From Deltaproteobacteria bacterium GWA2_55_10 (GTDB lineage: Bacteria > Desulfobacterota > GWC2-55-46), in NCBI GenBank assembly GCA_001797415.1, contig MGPL01000065.1, forward strand, positions 3,076 to 10,692: a stretch of 7,617 nt of DNA, read 5' to 3'. The notes under the pieces were generated by a model, which saw only the letters and a program-made list of their open reading frames with translations, made no database searches and was not told the origin of the DNA. Positions within the stretch are counted from its first letter, which is position 1. Each line of letters starts with the position of its first letter. Made by a program: the position numbers and the translations under genes. Positions 1-5,111 of this stretch are shown in pieces.

Positions 1-1
1 G

Positions 2-322
2 CTCGCGGAGGCGGCTGCCCAGTATGAAGAACTCCTCGCGATAATGCCTGGCGACCCCATGATAAACTACAATATCGCAACGGTCTACCTGCAGAGCGGC
101 CTTCTGGACCAGGCAATAGCCCATTTCTCAAAGGCGCTGGAAGGCTTTAGCGCGCCTGAAGACAGGAGGGACGCCCTATTGAACCTTGGGAACTGTTACA
201 CGAAAAAAGGGGATTTCGGGGCCGCTCGATTGAGCTATGAGGAGGCTTTGAGGATATCACCCGGAGACCCTGTGGTAACGGGCAACCTCCGGGTTCTTGA
301 ACGGACGTCTACTATAAGATAG
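2..322 (+). CDS. TPR-repeat protein, C-terminal fragment
   Basis: This is the last 106 codons of a gene that begins before the window; frame 2 is open from the first complete codon to the TAG at 320-322. The ATG at 44 lies inside a repeat and is unlikely to be the real start. The sequence shows the end of one tetratricopeptide repeat (AAAQYEELLAIMPGDP), a complete repeat (about residues 20-52 of the fragment, INYNIATVYLQSGLLDQAIAHF) and another complete one (DALLNLGNCYTKKGDFGAA through EEALRISPGDP), then a short capping helix and a basic tail. TPRs are helical protein-interaction scaffolds, so the domains upstream decide the protein's role and cannot be seen here. The gene converges on the helix-turn-helix gene with a 28-bp gap that holds no clear terminator hairpin. 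The repeat call is secure; the function is unknown. Confidence 0.85.
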   Translation, partial: LAEAAAQYEELLAIMPGDPMINYNIATVYLQSGLLDQAIAHFSKALEGFSAPEDRRDALLNLGNCYTKKGDFGAARLSYEEALRISPGDPVVTGNLRVLERTSTIR

Positions 323-350
323 CTTTTATTCAACTCACTTCTTTTAAGAT

Positions 351-785
351 CTATGCCGCCGATTCCTTCTCAAGTGTTTTTATGACCGAGTCGATCGTTG
401 ATTTTATCGCCGCGGAGTGCGATTTCTGCTGGCATCTCAGTATCTTGAGCAGCTTCGATATGTAGACCGTCTCCATGATATCGAGCTCCCCGCCCATGCC
501 CCGGCCGGAAGGCAGACCATTAGAGTTGTACTCCCTGGTCTCCTCGCCTGCAGCGGGCGCCTTTCCCGGCTTGTATATTTCGCCTGTGCCCGTAAGGAGC
601 CAATCCAGCGTTATACCGAACCTCTCGGAGAATGCCAGGATCAGGTCAGAAGGCATCTCGCCTCTTTTCTTGTAGTTCGAGAGGGCCTGGGGGGTGACCT
701 CAAGCACCCTCGCCACGGCCGAGTCGTTCTTAAGCCTTCCGGCCCATTTCATCTTTTCGATAACGTACGCGTAGTTTACGCCCAT
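351..785 (-). CDS. CI-like helix-turn-helix DNA-binding protein
   Basis: A 144-residue protein whose first 72 residues match the phage CI-repressor type of helix-turn-helix domain: the core lies at about residues 21-42 (DSAVARVLEVTPQALSNYKKRG), followed by the characteristic GITLDWLLTGTGEIY at 57-71. After a flexible Gly/Pro/Glu-rich linker (72-100), residues 101-141 look helical and may dimerise. There is no S24/LexA-type autoprotease domain, so it is not a complete phage repressor and probably is not cleaved in an SOS response. The start at 785 is supported by GGAG six bases upstream, within the 10-bp gap after the kinase stop codon, so the two genes are very likely co-transcribed and perhaps translationally coupled. 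By inference it is a transcription regulator working with, or regulating, the kinase gene. Its targets are unknown, and nothing else in the window suggests a prophage. Confidence 0.88.
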   Translation of the reverse strand: MGVNYAYVIEKMKWAGRLKNDSAVARVLEVTPQALSNYKKRGEMPSDLILAFSERFGITLDWLLTGTGEIYKPGKAPAAGEETREYNSNGLPSGRGMGGELDIMETVYISKLLKILRCQQKSHSAAIKSTIDSVIKTLEKESAA

Positions 786-795
786 CTCAAGCTCC

Positions 796-2409
796 TTAGT
801 GTTGTCTTGGTCTCGATGACGCGCCCTGGCTGATCGTATCCTCGACAGCGTTCAGCAGGTCCGGTATCTCAAACGGTTTATGCAGGAAAGCGTATCCTCT
901 CCTGATTATCTCGTCCATCTGGAGCCTGTCGTCGAGATAGCCGCTGAAGACCAGCACCGGTATCCTGGGGTTCAGGTCAAGGAGCGGCGTGACAAGCTCA
1001 AGCCCGCTCCTCCCCGGCATCACCATGTCGGTCATAATGAGGTCAAAAGACCCTTTTTCCCTGTAGAAGAACGAAAGCGCCTCTTCAGCGCCGGCAGCCT
1101 CGAATACGGCGTACCCGTACTCGGAAAGGGCCATTGCCGTAGACTTCCTTACCCACTTGTCGTCCTCGACCAGGAGTATCCTCTTTCCCCTGCCTACGCC
1201 TGTCGATAGGACGCATCTCTTCTCGGAACTCGCCGGCGAGGCTTCGTCCATTGCGGCAAGATGCACCCTGAAGATGGAACCTTTGCCCGGAGCGGAGTCC
1301 GCTTCTATCCAGCCGCCGTGCTCGTTCACTATGGCCTGCACCATCTTGAGCCCCATTCCGGCGTTTCTCTCCGTATCCGATTTTGTCGTGAACATCGGCT
1401 CGAATATGCGCCTTTGCACCTCTGGTGCCATGCCCGTGCCGGTGTCCTCTACCGTGATAACGACGTAGTTGCCGCGGTGATTGCCTTCTGAACCGGAGCT
1501 CCCCTTTTTTTCCGTCATGTTGCCGGTCCTGAGGGTTATCCTGCCCCCTGCGGGCATGGCTTCGCTCGCGTTTATGAACAGGCTCAATATTATCTGCTCG
1601 ATCCTGTTCCTGTCGGTCTTTATCTGCCTTAGATTGTGAGCGAACTCCGTCTCTATTGAGATGTCCTCGCTTAATACATGGCGGAGCATGTTCATAAGCT
1701 CTTCGGATATCTCGTTTACATTGAGCGGCACGGGGCTTACGGGTTTATTCCTGCTGTAGAGGAGAAGCTGCTGTACGAGCGAGAGAGCCCTCTCCGAGGA
1801 GTCCCTTACAGGTTCGAGGAACTTGAGAAGCGGGTCGCCTGCGCCGATCTTTCCGGTGGCGAGGTCATTGAGCATCTTTATTGCGGATATTATGTTGTTG
1901 AAGTCATGGGCTATGCCGGCGGCAAGCGCCCCGAGCGTGCCCATCTTCTGGGAGAGCATGAGTTTGGCGAGCATGCTGCCGCTCTCCCGTTCCAACCTCA
2001 CGCTCTGCGTATTGTCTATGCTTATTTCCAGCACAAAGAGGGTGCCGTCCGCGGCTGTGAAGGGGATGTCAAATACCTGGTAGGACCTGCCGTCCGGGTG
2101 GCTGGATTCCCAGCTTACCGGCTCGCGCGTCTCGAACACCTGGAAGGTCGGGCAGCTCTCGCATGGCTTTGCCCTGCCCCGGATAGCCTGGTAGCAGGCC
2201 CTTCCGGCAGGCTCTCCGTAAAGCTCCCTGAACTTTCTGTTGGCGTACCGTATGGAGTAGTCGCGGGACTGAAGGTAGGCGAAAAAGGGCAGGTTCTCAA
2301 TGAACTCGAAGAACCTCGCCTTCTCTGCCGCAAGCTCTGACTTGACCCTTTCGAGCTCTGCCCTCAGCGACTCAATTTCGCCAATGCAATTCAGTTCAGC
2401 CTTGAGCAT
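796..2409 (-). CDS. Soluble PAS hybrid histidine kinase with C-terminal receiver
   Basis: A 537-residue sensor kinase without membrane segments, so probably cytoplasmic. Order: a short coiled coil (about 10-35); a PAS domain (about 36-135) carrying Cys72, Cys83 and Cys86 in a C-x10-C-x2-C-P arrangement; an HisKA-type phosphoacceptor helix with AAGIAHDFNN, where His168 is the expected autophosphorylation site; an HATPase domain with N-box Asn280 (FINASEAMP), G1 box EDTGTGM (321-327) and G2 box NAGMGLKMV (349-357); and a receiver domain from about 409 with acidic pair Asp416/Asp417, phosphoacceptor Asp461 (MTDMVMP), Ser489 and Lys511. All catalytic residues are present. No DNA-binding output domain follows, so phosphate may pass to another protein or tune the kinase itself. 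ATG at 2409 has AAGG seven bases upstream. The next gene, 10 bp downstream, encodes a CI-like DNA-binding protein that may be the functional partner. Confidence 0.93.
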   Translation of the reverse strand: MLKAELNCIGEIESLRAELERVKSELAAEKARFFEFIENLPFFAYLQSRDYSIRYANRKFRELYGEPAGRACYQAIRGRAKPCESCPTFQVFETREPVSWESSHPDGRSYQVFDIPFTAADGTLFVLEISIDNTQSVRLERESGSMLAKLMLSQKMGTLGALAAGIAHDFNNIISAIKMLNDLATGKIGAGDPLLKFLEPVRDSSERALSLVQQLLLYSRNKPVSPVPLNVNEISEELMNMLRHVLSEDISIETEFAHNLRQIKTDRNRIEQIILSLFINASEAMPAGGRITLRTGNMTEKKGSSGSEGNHRGNYVVITVEDTGTGMAPEVQRRIFEPMFTTKSDTERNAGMGLKMVQAIVNEHGGWIEADSAPGKGSIFRVHLAAMDEASPASSEKRCVLSTGVGRGKRILLVEDDKWVRKSTAMALSEYGYAVFEAAGAEEALSFFYREKGSFDLIMTDMVMPGRSGLELVTPLLDLNPRIPVLVFSGYLDDRLQMDEIIRRGYAFLHKPFEIPDLLNAVEDTISQGASSRPRQH

Positions 2410-2448
2410 CTGTGCGCCTTGCGAACATTATCTACTGGTGTCGGGCTG

Positions 2449-2477
2449 AATATACAGGATTTCCGGTTTTTCTACAA
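2449..2477 (-). promoter_or_regulatory. Candidate sigma70-type promoter for the kinase operon
   Basis: On the minus strand, TTGTAG (2477-2472) and TATATT (2454-2449) are separated by exactly 17 bases. The -10 matches the consensus at five of six positions and the -35 at three of six. It would give a leader of roughly 30 bases before the kinase ATG at 2409. Found by eye, with no expression data; it lets the kinase pair be expressed independently of the tadA-mutase genes upstream. Confidence 0.42.
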
Positions 2478-2516
2478 CGATAAATATTGCACCGGGTACG
2501 GAATTCCCATTTTACT

Positions 2517-2651
2517 CAGGCTGCTCAAAAAGGTCCAGATGCGAGGCCCCGGTTAAATCGGGGAGAGAGGAAGGAGGCGTACTCTTTGCCGTACGCCGCA
2601 GTGACGAGCTTCTGAAGCCAACAAAGCAGATGGGCCTTTTTGAGCGGCCTG
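2517..2651. repeat. 135-bp imperfect inverted-repeat element
   Basis: The outer arms are 21 bases each (2517-2537 and 2631-2651). One arm and the reverse complement of the other differ at only two positions, both T/C; the shared core reads CAGGCYGCTCAAAAAGG. Inside are a CCCCG/CGGGG hairpin (2547-2551 with 2559-2563), a perfect GGCGTAC/GTACGCC hairpin (2576-2582 with 2591-2597) and a compact GCTTC/GAAGC palindrome (2608-2618). A looser match continues outward through TTTTA on both sides, reaching into the last codons of the mutase gene. It contains no convincing reading frame. The architecture fits a non-coding dispersed repeat of REP/MITE type; I recall similar arms in deltaproteobacterial intergenic regions but cannot verify that here. 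As RNA it could fold into a long branched hairpin, protecting the mutase mRNA or damping read-through into the kinase gene. Confidence 0.82.
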
Positions 2652-4094
2652 TTAAAAGCTTACGCTCTCTTCCGGCAGCATTTCGAGGAGCCTCTCCTTT
2701 ATGAAGGCCTTCGCCTTTTCAAGGAGCTCTCTCTCCGTGGCCTCGAACCTCAGCACAAGGACTGGCTGGGTGTTAGAAGCCCTCACGAGCGCCCATCCCC
2801 CTTCGAAGTTGACCCTGAGCCCGTCTGTCTTGATGATATCCTTCACTTTGAAGTCTTCCGTGCCCTGGCCTATCGCCCGCTCCAGCCGTTCTATGACCGA
2901 GAACTTGAGCTCATCCGCGCAGTCAATCCTTATCTCCGGCGTAACTACGGTCTCGGGCAGGCCGGAGAGCATGGATGAGAAACGAAAAGCGGGGTTTGCC
3001 GCCTTTTCCCGCGCGGCTATCTCGGCCAGGCGGCATGATGAGTAGATGGCGTCGTCAAAGCCGAACCACCTGTCGGCAAAGAATATGTGGCCGCTCATCT
3101 CTCCAGCCATTGCCGCGCCCACTTCCTTCATCTTTGCCTTTATGAGCGAATGGCCGGTCTTCCACATGATCGGATTGCCGCCCATCCTGGCTATCTCGTC
3201 GTACATTACCTGCGAGCACTTGACCTCGCCGACTATCGTTGCGCCGGGCCTCTCCTTGAGAATGGATTTCGAGAAGATCACCATGAGCTTGTCTCCCCAG
3301 ATTATGCCCCCCTTCTCATCGACTATGCCTATCCTGTCCGCGTCTCCGTCATAGGCAACGCCGAACTCAGCGCCGGTCCTCCTTATGGTCTCGATGAGGT
3401 CAAGGAGGTTATACGAGACGGTCGGGTCCGGATGGTGGTTCGGGAACGAGCCGTCAGGCTCGCTGTAGAGCTCGATGATATCAAAGCCCAACCTTTTCAG
3501 GAGCTGCGGCGCGACAGGGCCGGCTGTGCCGTTTCCCGAATCGAGCACAATCCTCATGGGTTTTGGCAGGGCGGGTATATTTATTGAGCTGGCAACATAA
3601 TCGACATAGCCCGGTATTACCTCATAGTTCTCTACTATTCCGGGCAGCGCCTCCCTGTACGGTTTTCCGAGTACCTCTTCATTTATAATCTTTTTGAGGT
3701 CCTGTATCTCGTGACCGTGTATGGTCTCTCTTCCGACGCTCACCTTGAAGCCATTATATTCAGCCGGGTTGTGGCTTCCGGTTATCATGATGCCGCCGCC
3801 CACCTTCAGGGTGTGCATGGAGAAGTACTGCAGAGGGGTCGGGCACTCTCCAATGTCGATGACATTGACCCCGCTCTGGGTGAGACCCCTTACGAGGGCG
3901 TCACGGAGGGCCTTTGAGCTCATCCTGACATCGCGGCCCACTGTTATTTTAAAATCCGGCCCTAATTTGACCCCGCGCCTTTCGGCGAAGATGGCATAGG
4001 CCCTGCCGATAAGCTCGGCGACCTCTGTAGTGAGGTCCTTGCGCCATATGCCCCTGATGTCGTACTCTCTGAATATCCCGTCGGCAATACCCAT
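2652..4094 (-). CDS. algC: Phosphomannomutase/phosphoglucomutase (alpha-D-phosphohexomutase)
   Basis: A 480-residue cytoplasmic enzyme that interconverts hexose 6-phosphates and 1-phosphates, supplying mannose-1-P or glucose-1-P for nucleotide sugars used in LPS, exopolysaccharide or glycogen. All four family loops are visible: the active-site phosphoserine loop TGSHNP (Ser107), the Mg-binding loop DGDADR (239-244), the sugar-recognition loop GEMSGH (321-326) and the phosphate-binding loop RASNTQP (428-434); FREYDIRG (8-15) is the usual N-terminus. TGSHNP together with GEMSGHIFF resembles the dual-specificity AlgC type more than GlmM or strict phosphoglucomutases; the symbol reflects that resemblance. 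Length is close to the roughly 460 of AlgC. ATG at 4094 is preceded by a run of seven G's only three bases away, an unusual ribosome-binding site. It follows tadA by 52 bp. The stop codon abuts the inverted-repeat element. Confidence 0.95.
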   Translation of the reverse strand: MGIADGIFREYDIRGIWRKDLTTEVAELIGRAYAIFAERRGVKLGPDFKITVGRDVRMSSKALRDALVRGLTQSGVNVIDIGECPTPLQYFSMHTLKVGGGIMITGSHNPAEYNGFKVSVGRETIHGHEIQDLKKIINEEVLGKPYREALPGIVENYEVIPGYVDYVASSINIPALPKPMRIVLDSGNGTAGPVAPQLLKRLGFDIIELYSEPDGSFPNHHPDPTVSYNLLDLIETIRRTGAEFGVAYDGDADRIGIVDEKGGIIWGDKLMVIFSKSILKERPGATIVGEVKCSQVMYDEIARMGGNPIMWKTGHSLIKAKMKEVGAAMAGEMSGHIFFADRWFGFDDAIYSSCRLAEIAAREKAANPAFRFSSMLSGLPETVVTPEIRIDCADELKFSVIERLERAIGQGTEDFKVKDIIKTDGLRVNFEGGWALVRASNTQPVLVLRFEATERELLEKAKAFIKERLLEMLPEESVSF

Positions 4095-4146
4095 CTTCCC
4101 CCCCAGGCTTATGTTCTATAAGAAATTATTTTTAGCAATAGACCCA

Positions 4147-4629
4147 TTACAGGCCCTTGTTCCCGCGTTTTTCGGTCCTGAGCTTGTGAAAAAAAGATTT
4201 GAGGAGCTCCGAAGACTCATTCGCGCCCACCCCTGCGGAGACATTGACGCTGTGGTTCAACCGGCTGTCTGCCGCTATATCGTAAAGAGAGCCGCAAGCG
4301 CCTGCCTTCGGGTCAAGAGGGCCGAAGACCAGCCTCGGTATCCTCGCCAGGATGATAGCGCCCATGCACATCAGGCACGGTTCAAGGGTGACGTAGAGGG
4401 TTGTGCCGGAGAGCCTCCATCTTCCGAGTTTTTTTGCCGCGGACCTTATGGCTATAAGCTCGGCATGGGCAGACGGGTCCTTTTTCGACTCCCTCAGGTT
4501 ATGGCCCCTGGCAATGACCTTGCCTTCGGAGACTATTACCGCGCCGACCGGGACCTCGCCCTTTGCGGCGGCCTTCAGCGCCTCCTTCAGGGCTTGGGCC
4601 ATGAAGGTCTCATCCTGCCTATGACTCAA
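4147..4629 (-). CDS. tadA: tRNA-specific adenosine deaminase TadA
   Basis: A 160-residue zinc deaminase. TadA converts adenosine 34 to inosine in the anticodon of tRNA-Arg(ACG), normally an essential reaction. The zinc and catalytic motif HAE (His55, Glu57) and PCLMC (Cys85, Cys88) are intact, with the surrounding TadA-typical GEVPVGAVIV (24-33), TLYVTLEPC (77-85) and DPKAGACGSL (106-115), and a C-terminal FFHKLR helix with a basic tail. The start is TTG at 4629: AAGGA lies about nine bases upstream, and the downstream ATG (codon 10) would cut into the first helix that E. coli TadA also has. A perfect TTGACA -35 candidate lies upstream. The mutase gene follows in the same direction after 52 bp, suggesting co-transcription. 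Confidence 0.96.
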   Translation of the reverse strand: MSHRQDETFMAQALKEALKAAAKGEVPVGAVIVSEGKVIARGHNLRESKKDPSAHAELIAIRSAAKKLGRWRLSGTTLYVTLEPCLMCMGAIILARIPRLVFGPLDPKAGACGSLYDIAADSRLNHSVNVSAGVGANESSELLKSFFHKLRTEKRGNKGL

Positions 4630-4654
4630 GAGCCGTCCTTTTTGGAAAAGTTAA

Positions 4655-4683
4655 AAGGTACATGAAAAGGGGTGCATTGTCAA
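4655..4683 (-). promoter_or_regulatory. Candidate promoter for tadA
   Basis: On the minus strand a perfect TTGACA (4683-4678) is followed after 17 bases by TACCTT (4660-4655). The -35 is ideal; the -10 is poor (three of six). Transcription would begin around 4648, about 20 bases before the TTG start of tadA, just leaving room for its AAGGA ribosome-binding site. Judged by eye only. Confidence 0.42.
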
Positions 4684-4703
4684 CCTGGGCAGTCCCGCTT
4701 TTC

Positions 4704-4733
4704 TGTAAAATCCAGTCCGAAATATGCTATATT
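4704..4733 (+). promoter_or_regulatory. Extended -10 promoter candidate for the small membrane protein
   Basis: TGC-TATATT at 4725-4733 fits the extended -10 pattern (TGN followed by a five-of-six -10 hexamer); the -35 is weak (TGTAAA, 4704-4709, 18-base spacing), as is usual for extended -10 promoters. Bases 4721-4733 also form a perfect palindrome, AATAT-GCT-ATATT, across the -10, which could be an operator or chance. The predicted transcript would start near 4740, about 24 bases before the ATG at 4764. Confidence 0.42.
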
Positions 4734-4763
4734 GTCCGGGCTTGCTTAAAATCCGAAAGGAGC

Positions 4764-4904
4764 ATGAAATTGGAGATAATAAACGCCTACTGGAGCAGGA
4801 TATCCACCGACCCTATAGCGGCCGCGCTCGCTGGTTTTCTGGTAGCGAGCCTTTTCCTGTACGGGGTCAGGGCTATCGTTAGAAGATACGGCCCTAAAAA
4901 ATAA
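4764..4904 (+). CDS. Small single-pass membrane protein
   Basis: A 46-residue product not recognised as a known family. Residues about 17-35 (AAALAGFLVASLFLYGVRA) form one hydrophobic segment, followed by a basic tail (RAIVRRYGPKK) expected to stay in the cytoplasm; the N-terminus (KLEIINAYWSRISTDP) may be amphipathic. Evidence for translation is a strong AAAGGAG at 4756-4762. That site is only one base from the ATG at 4764 but seven bases from an in-frame TTG at 4770, so the true start may be the TTG, giving 44 residues. The open frame extends upstream to 4662, but the earlier ATG has no comparable site and would add a non-membrane stretch lying over the promoter. It is divergent from tadA and 207 bp upstream of the synthase-like fusion. 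Function unknown. Confidence 0.6.
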   Translation: MKLEIINAYWSRISTDPIAAALAGFLVASLFLYGVRAIVRRYGPKK

Positions 4905-4955
4905 AGCTGGGCCGATTTCTGCAAAGGCCTTTATACCTGGCCACCTGATCTGCAA

Positions 4956-4983
4956 TTGTTCCCTTCCAGGCGTCGGTTATATT
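4956..4983 (+). promoter_or_regulatory. Candidate upstream promoter of the synthase-like fusion
   Basis: TTGTTC (4956-4961) and TATATT (4978-4983) are separated by 16 bases. The -10 matches five of six consensus positions, the -35 three of six. It would leave a leader of about 120 bases before the ATG at 5112. Confidence 0.35.
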
Positions 4984-4997
4984 AGTTCCAATTCAGC

Positions 4998-5026
4998 TTG
5001 CAATTTTCAGAGAGCCGCCTTAATAT
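4998..5026 (+). promoter_or_regulatory. Candidate downstream promoter of the synthase-like fusion
   Basis: TTGCAA (4998-5003) and TAATAT (5021-5026) are separated by 17 bases; each hexamer matches four of six consensus positions. The leader would be about 80 bases and would include the hairpin at 5062-5094. Confidence 0.35.
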
Positions 5027-5061
5027 GTAGTCACCTTAAAAGCTTTAGGAATAGCGCCGCT

Positions 5062-5094
5062 GGTCCGTTCGAGGCAAAGGTTCCATATCGGACC
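5062..5094 (+). other. Inverted repeat in the leader of the fusion gene
   Basis: GGTCCG (5062-5067) and CGGACC (5089-5094) are perfect complements around a 21-base loop, ending 17 bases before the ATG. There is no T-run, so it is not an intrinsic terminator. It could be an operator with two half-sites or an RNA hairpin affecting initiation. A six-base match at this distance may also arise by chance. Confidence 0.3.
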
Positions 5095-5111
5095 GTATTT
5101 CAATACAAGCT

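Larger units (their letters stand above)
4905..5111. other. Intergenic leader region
   Basis: These 207 bases hold no credible gene or RNA gene. After the small protein, GGGCC (4912-4916) and GGCCT (4927-4931) can pair over a short stem with a little TTAT tract after it, at best a weak terminator. Two candidate promoters and one hairpin, listed separately, occupy the rest. Confidence 0.5.

Noticed and set aside
323..350. A bidirectional terminator between the TPR gene and the CI-like gene
   Set aside because: The 28 bases are T-rich on the plus strand but no stem of useful length pairs within them.
351..785. CI-like protein as evidence of a prophage
   Set aside because: No integrase, cro, structural or lysis genes are nearby, the protein lacks the S24 protease domain, and it sits in an operon with a kinase.
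1678..2340. A 220-codon plus-strand open frame
   Set aside because: It lies entirely antisense to the kinase gene, whose minus-strand translation has every catalytic motif. The plus-strand translation shows no recognisable domain, so it is a shadow frame from GC-rich codon structure.
4105..4146. A possible separate promoter for the mutase in the AT-rich 52-bp gap after tadA
   Set aside because: TTGCTA (4138-4133, minus strand) has no acceptable -10 at 16-18 bases; the nearest TATA-like string is only 11 bases away.
4030..4665. A 211-codon plus-strand open frame across tadA
   Set aside because: It is antisense to tadA and to the start of the mutase, both clearly real, and its translation has no motif.
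4951..5005. Two copies of TGCAATT 48 bases apart as possible operator half-sites
   Set aside because: Seven bases in an AT-rich intergenic stretch is within chance, and the flanks do not match.
5061..5084. A GTTCGA stretch resembling a tRNA T-arm
   Set aside because: No acceptor stem, anticodon arm or D-arm can be drawn around it, so the match is coincidental.
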